The notes under the pieces: model-generated
What the model was told of the DNA's origin: nothing
Database searches by the model: none
The model's input: only the letters and a program-made list of their open reading frames with translations
Program-made: the position numbers and the translations under genes
NCBI GenBank assembly: GCA_902511755.1
Contig: CABXGL010000001.1
Span: 62,001-126,000, forward strand
Origin: an uncultured Bacteroidota bacterium
GTDB lineage: Bacteria; Bacteroidota; Bacteroidia; Flavobacteriales; Flavobacteriaceae
DNA: 64,000 nucleotides
Reading direction: 5' to 3'
Part shown: positions 9,601-18,143 of the stretch, one piece after another
Layout of the letters: every line of letters begins with the position of its first letter
Position numbering within the stretch: position 1 is the first letter of the stretch

Positions 9601-9690
9601 AGTGATAGGGTTTATCATTTATTAGAAAGTGTAGGCACAAAACCTAATGTTTTTTATCATGTAAAAGTTAGAAATACAGATGAAACATAA
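6601..9690 (+). CDS. actB: alternative complex III subunit ActB, molybdopterin-oxidoreductase-like/ferredoxin fusion
   Basis: This is the large periplasmic iron-sulfur subunit, 1029 residues. The N terminus carries a twin-arginine motif at 52-57 (RRDFLK) followed by a hydrophobic stretch and a lipobox-like LASC (Cys 71), so Tat export and lipidation are likely. The middle resembles molybdopterin oxidoreductases, known in this complex to lack molybdenum. The C-terminal third is ferredoxin-like: Cys 770, 773, 776 and 780 form the first cluster set, followed by 'CQHCNHAPCETVCP', 'CVGTRYCANNCP' and 'CSFC' groups. It lies 17 bases after actA and 27 bases before actC. Confidence 0.96.
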   Translation: MGNHKKYWKNEIELSSDNQMMDDIKNKEFADKLPSDLFLSDQKHLENTNTNRRDFLKYLGFSTAAATLASCEGPVNRSIPYVVQPERITPGIANYYATSIADGYDFANVLVKTREGRPIKIENNTKAEVKSSANARVQASVLSMYDSLRLKGPMHQGNEINWEELNKNIIQELESMKENNSPVALLTQTFASPSTSKIIKDFRKKYPNIKHIQYDAISESTALDAFEIAYGQRALPSYDFSYADVIVSIGADFLGDWQGGGHDLSYVKGRIPVKDKKNKAKMSKHFQLESNMSISGANADKRIMLTPTQQKIALAKIFGYISGINIGGELPEKIDLSIKKIAESLIKSGEKGIIITGIDDVDAHLLTYAINDLLGSVSYKKEELSLIRKGNDKEVLKLIKDLNNGEVKGIIMCGVNPVYTLANSDDFISGIKKANFSVCFSMKNDETAVESKWVAATPHYFESWGDNEMVSSNYSLTQPTIRPLFDTMQFQDCLLKWMGSNMNFYDFIKDNWENNILINTGWNQALHDGVFKSKEKNQIKNISYNYNVSANNLSSSKSSGLELVLYSKTGLGDGQQANNPWLQEFPDPITRVSWDNYLTVSKADAKELGLKNYNVSNGALDSNYANIKANGINLKVPVIIQPGQAKGSVGLAFGYGKTNAMKREMQVGVNAYKLYHNFNSFQNVEIEPVDDNHEFACVQLHNTLMGRGDIIKETNLEIFNTKDVEQWNSVTKVSLNHIETSVNSPDVDIWDEFDRSIGHHFNLSIDLNACTGCGACVIACHAENNVPVVGKTEVRRSRDMHWLRIDRYYSSEETFNKDNNRKDGISGLSDSLSVFGQMEEPSNNPQVVFQPVMCQHCNHAPCETVCPVAATSHGRQGQNHMAYNRCVGTRYCANNCPYKVRRFNWFLYNNNDEFDFNMNDDLGKMVLNPDVVVRSRGVMEKCSFCIQSTQAVILKAKREERTVKKGEFNDTCACSAACSTGAMKFGDINDKESQVSVLKESDRVYHLLESVGTKPNVFYHVKVRNTDET

Positions 9691-9717
9691 TTATATAATT
9701 AAAATAGAATTTTAGAT

Positions 9718-11106
9718 ATGGCATCTCACTACGAAGCACCGATTAGAAAACCTCTTGTTACAGGGAACAAGTCATATCATGACGTTTCGGTTGATATTTC
9801 TAATGCTGTTGAGGGAAAAGCAAATAAACAGTGGTGGATAGTCTTTTCTATATCTATGACTCTTTTTTTATGGGGAGTTGGCTGTATTATTTATACTATA
9901 TCAACAGGAATTGGTGTTTGGGGATTAAATAAAACTGTAGGATGGGCTTGGGATATCACCAATTTTGTTTGGTGGATTGGAATTGGACACGCAGGTACTC
10001 TAATTTCTGCTGTGTTACTCCTTTTTAGACAAAAATGGAGATTTGCAATTAATAGATCTGCAGAAGCAATGACTATTTTTTCTGTTATTCAAGCAGGCTT
10101 GTTTCCTATAATTCACATGGGCAGACCATGGTTAGGATTTTATATGTTACCAATTCCTAATGTTTATGGCAATTTATGGGTTAATTTTAATTCTCCATTG
10201 CTATGGGATGTGTTTGCGATCTCTACTTACTTATCAGTTTCACTGGTTTTCTGGTGGACAGGATTACTTCCAGATTTTGCAATGATTAGAGATAGAGCCG
10301 TTAAGCCTTTTCAAAAAAAGATTTATAGTTTAGTGAGTTTTGGCTGGAGCGGAAGAGCAAAAGACTGGCAAAGGTTTGAAGAAGTTTCTTTAGTTTTAGC
10401 AGGCCTAGCAACTCCTTTAGTTCTATCTGTACATACAATTGTATCATTTGATTTTGCAACATCTGTGATTCCCGGTTGGCATACCACTATTTTTCCTCCT
10501 TATTTTGTTGCAGGAGCCATTTTTTCGGGGTTTGCTATGGTAAATACTTTATTAATAGTAATGAGAAAAGTTTCCAATTTGGAAAATTACATAACAATTC
10601 AACATATAGAATTGATGAATATTGTTATAATGATAACTGGGTCTATTGTGGGAACCGCTTATATTACTGAACTGTTTATGGCATGGTATTCTGGGGTTGA
10701 GTATGAACAATATGCTTTTTTAAATAGAGCTACAGGTCCTTATTGGTGGGCTTATTGGTCTATGATGACTTGTAATGTGTTCTCTCCTCAATTGATGTGG
10801 TTTAAAAAACTAAGAACTAGCATTGTTTTTTCTTTTATTATTTCAATTGTTGTAAATATTGGAATGTGGTTTGAGAGGTTTGTTATTATTGTAACTTCTC
10901 TTCATAGAGATTATTTGCCATCATCTTGGACAATGTTTACACCTACTTTTGTAGATATTGGAATTTTTTTAGGAACAATAGGCTTCTTTTTTGCCTTGTT
11001 TTTACTTTATTCTAGAACATTTCCAGTAATCTCTCAGGCTGAAGTAAAAACAATTTTAAAAACATCAGGGGATAATTATAAAAAATTAAGAGACAAAAAT
11101 GGCTGA
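9718..11106 (+). CDS. actC: alternative complex III subunit ActC, NrfD-like membrane protein
   Basis: ActC is the quinol-binding integral-membrane subunit of alternative complex III and belongs to the NrfD/PsrC family. Its 462 residues contain about ten hydrophobic helices, starting near residue 40 ('WWIVFSISMTLFLWGVG'), with conserved family patches such as 'GIGHAGTLISAVLLLFRQKWR' region and 'HMGRPW'. The last 8 bases overlap the start of actD, which indicates translational coupling. Confidence 0.95.
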   Translation: MASHYEAPIRKPLVTGNKSYHDVSVDISNAVEGKANKQWWIVFSISMTLFLWGVGCIIYTISTGIGVWGLNKTVGWAWDITNFVWWIGIGHAGTLISAVLLLFRQKWRFAINRSAEAMTIFSVIQAGLFPIIHMGRPWLGFYMLPIPNVYGNLWVNFNSPLLWDVFAISTYLSVSLVFWWTGLLPDFAMIRDRAVKPFQKKIYSLVSFGWSGRAKDWQRFEEVSLVLAGLATPLVLSVHTIVSFDFATSVIPGWHTTIFPPYFVAGAIFSGFAMVNTLLIVMRKVSNLENYITIQHIELMNIVIMITGSIVGTAYITELFMAWYSGVEYEQYAFLNRATGPYWWAYWSMMTCNVFSPQLMWFKKLRTSIVFSFIISIVVNIGMWFERFVIIVTSLHRDYLPSSWTMFTPTFVDIGIFLGTIGFFFALFLLYSRTFPVISQAEVKTILKTSGDNYKKLRDKNG

Positions 11107-11638
11107 GAAAACACTACATGCTGTATATGATGACGATGATAAGCTCTTAGACGCTGTTAAGAAAATTAAAGCAGCTAAATATGAGATTGAAGAAGTATAT
11201 ACTCCATTTCCTGTACATGGGTTAGAAAAGGCTATGGGTTTAAGTGATACTAGAATTGCTATTACATCATTTATTTATGGCTGTATTGGTTTCTGTTTTT
11301 CAATTTGGATGATGAATTATATAATGATATTAGATTGGCCACAAAACATTGGAGGAAAACCGAGTTTTTCTTATCTAGAAAACATGCCAGCTTTTGTCCC
11401 GATTATGTTTGAATTAACGGTATTCTTTGCAGCTCATTTAATGGTAATTACATTTTATTTAAGAAGTAAATTATGGCCCTTTAAAAAAGCTGAAAATCCA
11501 ATACCTGAAACCACTGATGATAAGTTTCTAATTGAAATTAAATTTGATGGTAGTGAAAAAGAACTGAAAAAATTAATTAATAAAACAGATGTTTTGGAAG
11601 TTAAAGTACACATTAATAAAAAATCAAGCCATGAATAG
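11099..11638 (+). CDS. actD: alternative complex III subunit ActD (DUF3341)
   Basis: This 179-residue DUF3341 protein is a structural membrane subunit of alternative complex III. The N-terminal domain (about 1-60, 'YTPFPVHGLEKAMGL') is soluble and ferredoxin-fold-like. Two transmembrane helices follow (about 58-80 and 100-122), then a short charged tail. Both ends overlap neighbours: actC by 8 bases and actE by 8 bases. Confidence 0.93.
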   Translation: MAEKTLHAVYDDDDKLLDAVKKIKAAKYEIEEVYTPFPVHGLEKAMGLSDTRIAITSFIYGCIGFCFSIWMMNYIMILDWPQNIGGKPSFSYLENMPAFVPIMFELTVFFAAHLMVITFYLRSKLWPFKKAENPIPETTDDKFLIEIKFDGSEKELKKLINKTDVLEVKVHINKKSSHE

Positions 11639-12185
11639 AAATTTTAATTTTGGTTTTGTAATTTTTACATGTCTTCTCATGGTTTCTTGTTTTGATTCGT
11701 CAAAACCTAACTATCAGTATTTTCCAAATATGTATGAATCTGTTGGTTATGAGACATATGAGGAATCTAATGCATTTTCTAATGGATTTGAAGCACAACT
11801 TCCTGTTGAAGGAACTATTCCAAGAGGTTGGGTTCCTTACGAATTCGAGGACACAAATGAGGGTTATGATTTAGCTAAAACAAATCTGTTTTCTCCATTA
11901 AAAAAGGATGAAAAGAATCTTTCTAAAGGAAAAGAGCTCTATGCAATTTATTGTGCTGTCTGTCATGGTTCAAAAGGAGATGGCCAAGGAATATTAACAA
12001 AAAGGGAAAAATTTTTAGGAATACCTAGTTATGCAGATAGGGATATAACTGAAGGTAGTGTTTATCATGTTTTAATGCATGGCAGGAATCTTATGGGCTC
12101 CCATTCAGGTCAAGTAGATGCAAAGGAAAGGTGGCAAATAACACAACATGTTATGAGTTTAAGAGAAAATTTAATTAAAAAATAA
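11631..12185 (+). CDS. actE: alternative complex III subunit ActE, monoheme cytochrome c lipoprotein
   Basis: ActE is the monoheme c-type subunit that receives electrons from ActA and can pass them to the oxidase. The 184-residue protein has a lipoprotein signal with Cys at residue 20 (LMVSC) and one heme site at 108-112 (CAVCH), followed by 'GSKGDGQG'. A downstream Met in 'MHGRNLMGSH' is a plausible axial ligand. I chose the ATG at 11631, inside the actD stop overlap, because it gives a clean signal peptide; an in-frame TTG at 11589 would add 14 residues before it. Confidence 0.93.
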   Translation: MNRNFNFGFVIFTCLLMVSCFDSSKPNYQYFPNMYESVGYETYEESNAFSNGFEAQLPVEGTIPRGWVPYEFEDTNEGYDLAKTNLFSPLKKDEKNLSKGKELYAIYCAVCHGSKGDGQGILTKREKFLGIPSYADRDITEGSVYHVLMHGRNLMGSHSGQVDAKERWQITQHVMSLRENLIKK

Positions 12186-12211
12186 ATGATTTTAATAACT
12201 GTTTTAAATTG

Positions 12212-13585
12212 ATGTATAAGCTTACAAAAAATATAAAAATATTGTCCTTTTCTTTGATGATACTTGGGTTAGTTGGCCTAGCTTATGGTTTTTATACTGC
12301 CCCCCATTCTATTGAAGAATCAAAAGCAATAGTTGCATCGTATTCCCATGGTGATCACGGTTCAGATCATGATTTGGATTCTGGACATAAAGATGACAGT
12401 CACAATTCAGATAATGCTATAGCTTCAGACCATTCAGAAGAATACAATAAATTAGACCATCAATCTGATGAGCATTCAGTGTCTCATGATGAACATGTCT
12501 ATCATCAATTAAGCAATAGGCCATGGTCAGCACTTTATGTAGCAGCACTTTTTTTCTTTTTAATTTCATTAGGGACCTTAGCGTTTTATGCTATTCAAAG
12601 AGCATCACAAGCAGGATGGTCTCCAATACTTTTTAGAGTCATGGAAGGAATTACAGGATATTTATTACCTGGATCAATAATCATTTTAATTTTTTTAATA
12701 CTTTCTACAATGCATTTAAACCATTTATTTATCTGGATGGATCCTGAAGTGGTTAATCATGATGAAATTATTAAAGCAAAATCAGGATATTTAGATTCAC
12801 AATTTTTTATTGGAAGAGCTATCTTTTATATATTAGGATGGAATTTATACAGGTTTTTTTCTAGAAAATTCTCAATAGCTCAAGATCAATCCAATGACGT
12901 TTCTAATCATAAAAAGAATTTTAAAATCTCGGCTGGATTTTTAGCGTTTTTTATTGTTACGGAATCCATGATGTCATGGGATTGGATCATGTCAGTAGAT
13001 CCACATTGGTTTAGTACTCTTTTCGGTTGGTATGTTTTTGCTAGTATGTTTGTTTCAGGAATTACAATGATTGCTATGATAACTATATACCTTAAATCTC
13101 AAGGATATTTAAGTGGAGCAAATCATAATCATTTACATGATTTAGCTAAATATATGTTTGGAGTAAGTATTTTTTGGGCTTATTTGTGGTTTTCTCAGTT
13201 TATGCTTATATGGTATGCAAATATTCCAGAAGAAGTAACATATTTTATTACAAGAATGGAAGATTATGCTTTGCCATTTTGGGGAATGCTAGTAACAAAT
13301 TTAATTTTTCCATTTTTACTTCTTATGAATAGTGATTATAAAAGAATAAATTGGTTCATTGTAACTGCCGGAGTAGTTATCTTAATGGGACATTATATAG
13401 ACTTTTATAATATGATTATGCCATCTACTGTTGGAGATCAGTGGTATATTGGAATTCCTGAAATTGGAGGAATAATGTTTTTTGGAGGATTGTTTATCTA
13501 CGTTGTTTTTAACACGTTATCAAAAGTTCCTTTGGAACCTAGCGGCGATCCATTATTTAAAGAAAGTGAGAAATTTGTTTATTAA
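12212..13585 (+). CDS. actF: alternative complex III subunit ActF, with histidine-rich loop
   Basis: ActF is the second large integral-membrane subunit and is related to ActC. The 457-residue protein has a first hydrophobic segment at about 10-28, then a strikingly His/Asp/Ser-rich segment (11 His between residues 46 and 98). About nine further transmembrane helices start at 'SALYVAALFFFLISLG'. The start is the ATG at 12212; a TTG directly before it is also in frame. Ten bases separate it from coxB. Confidence 0.92.
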   Translation: MYKLTKNIKILSFSLMILGLVGLAYGFYTAPHSIEESKAIVASYSHGDHGSDHDLDSGHKDDSHNSDNAIASDHSEEYNKLDHQSDEHSVSHDEHVYHQLSNRPWSALYVAALFFFLISLGTLAFYAIQRASQAGWSPILFRVMEGITGYLLPGSIIILIFLILSTMHLNHLFIWMDPEVVNHDEIIKAKSGYLDSQFFIGRAIFYILGWNLYRFFSRKFSIAQDQSNDVSNHKKNFKISAGFLAFFIVTESMMSWDWIMSVDPHWFSTLFGWYVFASMFVSGITMIAMITIYLKSQGYLSGANHNHLHDLAKYMFGVSIFWAYLWFSQFMLIWYANIPEEVTYFITRMEDYALPFWGMLVTNLIFPFLLLMNSDYKRINWFIVTAGVVILMGHYIDFYNMIMPSTVGDQWYIGIPEIGGIMFFGGLFIYVVFNTLSKVPLEPSGDPLFKESEKFVY

Positions 13586-13594
13586 ATATTTAAG

Positions 13595-14677
13595 ATGATA
13601 GGATTATTAACAGGCACGGTACTACTTTTAATGGGAATAGCTATTTGGCAGATTAGTAAAATTCACCAATTAATTCAAAATAATATGGGAATTAAAAAAG
13701 ATGATTCCCAAATAGCTACACAAAGAGATAATGATTTACAAGGAAAGTTAATGTTTGCTTTTTTGGTATTTATTTATCTTGTAACTATATACTGTTTTTG
13801 GAATTATACAAAGGTTCTTCTTCCAGAATCTGCTTCAGAACATGGGGTTACATATGACCGTCTTTTGTGGATCTCCTTTGCTATAATATTGTTTGCTCAG
13901 ACGATTACCCAAGCGATATTGCATTATTTTGCTTATAAGTATCGTGGAATAAAAAACAGAAAAGCTTTCTTTTTAACTCATGATAATAACTTAGAGCTTA
14001 TATGGACTATAATACCTGCTATAGTATTTTTCTGCTTGATTATTTATGGAATGGTAACCTGGTCATCTATTATGAATTTTAATGATCAAGACGAAGATGC
14101 GTTGATAATCGAGCTATATGCTCAGCAATGGAATTGGAAAGCAAGATATGCTGGTCAAGACAACGTACTTGGAGATGCTAATGTTAGATTTTTAAATGAT
14201 TTTGATGGCAGAAATTCTGTAGGGATTGATTCTTCTGACCCTAATGGATGGGATGATATTGTAGTTACGCAAGAATTTCATATTCCAGTAAATAGAAAGA
14301 TTATTTTTAAAATGAGATCTCAAGATGTTCTACATTCTGCTTATATGCCTCATTTTAGAGCTCAAATGAATTGTGTTCCTGGGATGATAACAGAGTTCTC
14401 ATTTACACCTACAAAAACTACTGCTGAAATGAGAATGAATTCTGATATAGCTGCTAAGGTGGAAAGGATCAATAAAATAAGATATGATAATAATCAAAAA
14501 TTACTTGCTAAAGGGGAAGAAGGCTTGGATCCATATCAATTTGATTATTTATTACTTTGTGCGAAAATTTGTGGAACTTCGCATTATAATATGCAAATGA
14601 AAATTGTAGTAGATACCGAAAAAGATTATAATAAATGGATTTCAAGCCAGTCGGCATTTTCATCAATTATGCAATAA
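13595..14677 (+). CDS. coxB: cytochrome c oxidase subunit II
   Basis: Subunit II accepts electrons from cytochrome c through its binuclear CuA site. In the 360 residues an extra N-terminal hydrophobic segment (about 1-20) precedes the two usual helices (about 50-70 and 85-150 region). The C-terminal cupredoxin domain carries the CuA ligands Cys322, Cys326, His330 and Met333 (CAKICGTSHYNM), with the earlier His in 'DVLHSAYMPHFR'. 'AQQWNWKARYAG' is the usual aromatic patch for electron entry. It sits between actF and coxA, so the oxidase is co-expressed with complex III. Confidence 0.95.
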   Translation: MIGLLTGTVLLLMGIAIWQISKIHQLIQNNMGIKKDDSQIATQRDNDLQGKLMFAFLVFIYLVTIYCFWNYTKVLLPESASEHGVTYDRLLWISFAIILFAQTITQAILHYFAYKYRGIKNRKAFFLTHDNNLELIWTIIPAIVFFCLIIYGMVTWSSIMNFNDQDEDALIIELYAQQWNWKARYAGQDNVLGDANVRFLNDFDGRNSVGIDSSDPNGWDDIVVTQEFHIPVNRKIIFKMRSQDVLHSAYMPHFRAQMNCVPGMITEFSFTPTKTTAEMRMNSDIAAKVERINKIRYDNNQKLLAKGEEGLDPYQFDYLLLCAKICGTSHYNMQMKIVVDTEKDYNKWISSQSAFSSIMQ

Positions 14678-14691
14678 TTAGATATTAAATA

Positions 14692-16551
14692 ATGAAAGGA
14701 AAAGAAAATAAAAATCTTAGAATTAGAGTAAAAATGGAATCAAAAGAATTTGGCGATTTACTTGATGATAAAAATCAAAGCTCAGACTTTCATCAAGACC
14801 ATCATCATAAAGAAACTTTTATAACTAAATATATTTTTAGTCAAGATCACAAAATGATTGCCAAACAATATTTATTAACTGGAGTATTGTTTATGGGTTT
14901 TATAGGAATTGCAATGTCTTTACTATTTAGGTTACAAATTGCATGGCCTGAAGAATCTTTTGCTGTGTATGAGATTTTTTTAGGAAAGTGGGCACCTGAA
15001 GGCGTTATGGATCCAAACATATATTTAGCTTTAATTACTATTCATGGTACTATTATGGTATTTTTTGTTCTAACAGCAGGGCTTAGTGGAACTTTTAGTA
15101 ATTTATTAATTCCTTTACAGATTGGCGCTAGAGATATGGCATCCGGATTTTTAAATATGCTTTCTTTTTGGCTATTTTTTCTTTCTAGTGTTATTATGCT
15201 TGCTTCTTTGTTTGTTGAAGCAGGGCCTGCTGCTGCTGGATGGACAATATATCCTCCCTTAAGTGCTCTTCCACAAGCTCAGCAAGGGTCAGGATTAGGA
15301 ATGACCCTTTGGTTAATTTCTATGGCAGTTTTTGTTGCATCTTCATTATTAGGTTCATTAAATTATATAGTTACAGTTATTAATTTAAGAACTAAAGGAA
15401 TGTCTTTGTTTAGACTACCATTGACTATTTGGGCATTTTTAGTTACAGCTATAATTGGCGTGATCTCATTTCCAGTATTATTGTCTGCTGCTTTACTTTT
15501 AATAATGGATAGAAGTTTTGGAACTTCTTTCTTCCTTTCAGATATATTTGTTCAAGGAGAGGTTTTACATTATCAAGGGGGATCTCCAGTTTTGTTTGAA
15601 CATTTATTTTGGTTTTTAGGCCATCCTGAAGTGTACATTGTTATTTTGCCTGCTTTAGGAATTACTTCTGAAATAATAGCCACAAATTCAAGAAAACCAA
15701 TTTTTGGATATAGAGCGATGATTGCTTCTATTTTAGCAATAGCATTTTTATCTACAATTGTATGGGCTCACCATATGTTTGTTTCAGGAATGAATCCATT
15801 TTTAGGATCAGTATTTACATTCACAACTCTCTTAATTGCAATTCCATCAGCGGTTAAGGCCTTTAATTATATTGCAACTCTTTGGAAAGGAAATCTTCAG
15901 TTTAATCCTGGAATGCTTTTTTCTATTGGTCTAGTTTCTACTTTTATTACTGGAGGTTTAACAGGAATTATTTTGGGAGATAGTACATTAGATATTAATG
16001 TTCATGACACTTATTTTGTAGTAGCACATTTTCATTTGGTAATGGGAATATCTGCACTTTATGGTTTATTCGCTGGAGTATACCATTGGTTTCCTAAATT
16101 ATTTAGAAGAATGATGAATAAGAATTTGGGATATATACATTTTTGGATAACTGCAATTTCAGCATATGGTGTATTTTTTCCAATGCATTTTGTTGGGATG
16201 GCTGGTCTCCCAAGGAGATATTATACTAATACTGCCTTTCCATATTTTGATGATTTAGCAGATATTAACGTAATTATTACAGTTTTTGCATTATTAGCAG
16301 GATTCGCTCAATTAATATTTTTATATAATTTCATATATAGTATGTTTTATGGCAAAAAAACAGTTCAAAATCCATGGAGGTCTAATACATTGGAATGGAC
16401 GGCGCCAATCAAACATATGCATGGAAATTGGAAAGGAGAAATTCCTCACGTACATAGATGGGCTTATGATTATAGTAAACCAGGTCAGAAGGAAGATTTT
16501 GTTCCACAAACTGTTCCAATTGGAGAAAATGAAGAAATTACAGAACATTAA
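14692..16551 (+). CDS. coxA: cytochrome c oxidase subunit I (aa3 type)
   Basis: This is the catalytic heme-copper subunit that reduces oxygen and pumps protons. The 619 residues show twelve hydrophobic helices and the diagnostic ligands: low-spin heme His in 'ITIHGTIMVF', CuB/Tyr motif 'HPEVYIVILP', 'WAHHMF', and 'HDTYFVVAHFHLVMG' for hemes a3 and a. The N-terminal 45 residues are hydrophilic; a second ATG at 14734 would trim 14 of them. Subunits III and IV do not follow. The next gene is ruvB, 54 bases away, with its own -7 box. Confidence 0.96.
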   Translation: MKGKENKNLRIRVKMESKEFGDLLDDKNQSSDFHQDHHHKETFITKYIFSQDHKMIAKQYLLTGVLFMGFIGIAMSLLFRLQIAWPEESFAVYEIFLGKWAPEGVMDPNIYLALITIHGTIMVFFVLTAGLSGTFSNLLIPLQIGARDMASGFLNMLSFWLFFLSSVIMLASLFVEAGPAAAGWTIYPPLSALPQAQQGSGLGMTLWLISMAVFVASSLLGSLNYIVTVINLRTKGMSLFRLPLTIWAFLVTAIIGVISFPVLLSAALLLIMDRSFGTSFFLSDIFVQGEVLHYQGGSPVLFEHLFWFLGHPEVYIVILPALGITSEIIATNSRKPIFGYRAMIASILAIAFLSTIVWAHHMFVSGMNPFLGSVFTFTTLLIAIPSAVKAFNYIATLWKGNLQFNPGMLFSIGLVSTFITGGLTGIILGDSTLDINVHDTYFVVAHFHLVMGISALYGLFAGVYHWFPKLFRRMMNKNLGYIHFWITAISAYGVFFPMHFVGMAGLPRRYYTNTAFPYFDDLADINVIITVFALLAGFAQLIFLYNFIYSMFYGKKTVQNPWRSNTLEWTAPIKHMHGNWKGEIPHVHRWAYDYSKPGQKEDFVPQTVPIGENEEITEH

Positions 16552-16592
16552 ATAGAATGATTTTTAAATTAAATAAGGATTTGCTTTTTGCT

Positions 16593-16600
16593 TATCTTTG
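16593..16600 (+). promoter_or_regulatory. -7 box of ruvB, almost touching the start codon
   Basis: TATCTTTG matches TAnnTTTG exactly. Only five bases separate it from the ruvB ATG at 16606, so a transcript starting at the normal distance would have little or no leader. A -33 element is weak here. Confidence 0.55.
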
Positions 16601-16605
16601 ATTTA

Positions 16606-17628
16606 ATGAATGAAAATTTAGATCCAACGGATGCCAATTTTAATAATGAGGACTTAGAATTAGATAAGGCATTAAGACCATTAAGCTTTGATGATTTTGC
16701 TGGACAAGATCAAATATTAAATAACCTACGAATTTTTGTTGAAGCAAGCAATCAAAGATCCGATGCCCTTGATCACACTTTGTTCCATGGTCCGCCGGGT
16801 TTAGGAAAAACGACTTTAGCTCACATTGTTGCAAATGAGCTAGGAGTTAGCCTTAAAGTTTCATCTGGTCCGGTTCTAGATAAGCCAGGTGATTTAGCAG
16901 GATTACTAACTAACTTAGAACCAAGAGATGTTCTTTTTATTGATGAAATTCATAGGTTAAGCCCAGTAGTTGAAGAATATTTGTATTCAGCTATGGAGGA
17001 TTTTAAAATTGATATAATGATTGAATCTGGTCCAAATGCTAGAACAGTTCAAATTAATTTAAATCCATTTACCTTAATTGGAGCCACAACTAGATCAGGA
17101 CTATTAACAGCACCAATGCGAGCTAGATTTGGCATAAATAATAGATTACAATATTACAAAACAGAATTATTATCAAATATTGTAGAGAGAAGTTCAGATA
17201 TTTTAGAAATTAAAATTGATAACGATGCAGCTATTGAGATTGCAGGAAGAAGTAGAGGTACTCCTAGAATTTCTAATTCTTTACTAAGAAGAATTAGAGA
17301 TTTTGCTCAGATTAAAGGAACTGGTAATATTGATTTAAAAATTACAAAGTTTGCTTTAAAATCTTTAAATGTAGACAAGCATGGTTTAGATGAAATGGAC
17401 AATAAAATTTTAAATACACTTATTGATAAATTTAAGGGAGGACCTGTTGGAATAAATACTTTATCTACAGCTGTTTCTGAAAGTTCTGAAACATTGGAAG
17501 AAGTTTATGAGCCATTTTTAATTCAGCAAGGTTTTATTGTTAGAACTCCTAGAGGGAGAGAAGTTACGAAATTAGCATACGATCACTTAGGTAAAAAAAA
17601 AATTAATTCTCAAAACGAATTATTTTAA
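16606..17628 (+). CDS. ruvB: Holliday junction branch migration ATPase RuvB
   Basis: RuvB is the AAA+ motor that, with RuvA, drives branch migration during recombination repair. The 340-residue protein has Walker A 'GPPGLGKTT', Walker B '[10 protein letters not shown]', the sensor region '[18 protein letters not shown]' and a C-terminal winged helix ('[15 protein letters not shown]'). I chose ATG 16606 because the in-frame TTG at 16588 lies upstream of the -7 box. The following histidine-phosphatase gene starts three bases after the stop. Confidence 0.97.
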   Translation: MNENLDPTDANFNNEDLELDKALRPLSFDDFAGQDQILNNLRIFVEASNQRSDALDHTLFHGPPGLGKTTLAHIVANELGVSLKVSSGPVLDKPGDLAGLLTNLEPRDVLFIDEIHRLSPVVEEYLYSAMEDFKIDIMIESGPNARTVQINLNPFTLIGATTRSGLLTAPMRARFGINNRLQYYKTELLSNIVERSSDILEIKIDNDAAIEIAGRSRGTPRISNSLLRRIRDFAQIKGTGNIDLKITKFALKSLNVDKHGLDEMDNKILNTLIDKFKGGPVGINTLSTAVSESSETLEEVYEPFLIQQGFIVRTPRGREVTKLAYDHLGKKKINSQNELF

Positions 17629-17631
17629 TTA

Positions 17632-18141
17632 ATGATTAGAAATACTTTTTATATACTATTTCTTTGTATTAGTTTATTATCATATTCTCAGAATAATAAT
17701 GAAACTTGTACATCGATATATTTAATTAGACATGCAGAAAAAGTTAGAGACAATTCTGGAGATAAAAATCCTCATTTAAACCCCGATGGAATACTAAGGG
17801 CTAATAAATGGAGAGATGTGCTTAAGCATATTAAGTTTGATGTGGTTTACTCAACGAATTTATATAGAACCTTAGAAACAGCTAATCCTATTTCCAAATA
17901 TAACCAACTAGATATTCAAACTTATTCACCCTCCAAAGATTATTATAATAATTTTTATGAATCAAATAAGGGAAAAACAATTTTGGTTGTAGGCCATAGT
18001 AATACTACTCCAGATTTTGTGAATTCTTTAATTGAAAAGAATTTTTATATAGACATAGATGATGATAATAATGGTAATTTATATTATATACAGAAATGTG
18101 ATAATAATAAGCCAAATCATGTGCTTTTTTATATTAACTGA
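17632..18141 (+). CDS. exported histidine phosphatase family protein
   Basis: A signal peptide (about 1-19, ending 'LLSYSQ') is followed by a histidine-phosphatase domain. The catalytic 'RHAEK' motif is near residue 34 and the second histidine is in 'VVGHSNTTPDF'. At 169 residues it belongs to the short SixA/phosphoglycerate-mutase-like branch. The substrate cannot be told from sequence; a periplasmic phosphatase is the safest description. It lies between ruvB and the adenosine deaminase with 2-3 base gaps, so the three are probably one transcript. Confidence 0.82.
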   Translation: MIRNTFYILFLCISLLSYSQNNNETCTSIYLIRHAEKVRDNSGDKNPHLNPDGILRANKWRDVLKHIKFDVVYSTNLYRTLETANPISKYNQLDIQTYSPSKDYYNNFYESNKGKTILVVGHSNTTPDFVNSLIEKNFYIDIDDDNNGNLYYIQKCDNNKPNHVLFYIN

Positions 18142-18143
18142 AA

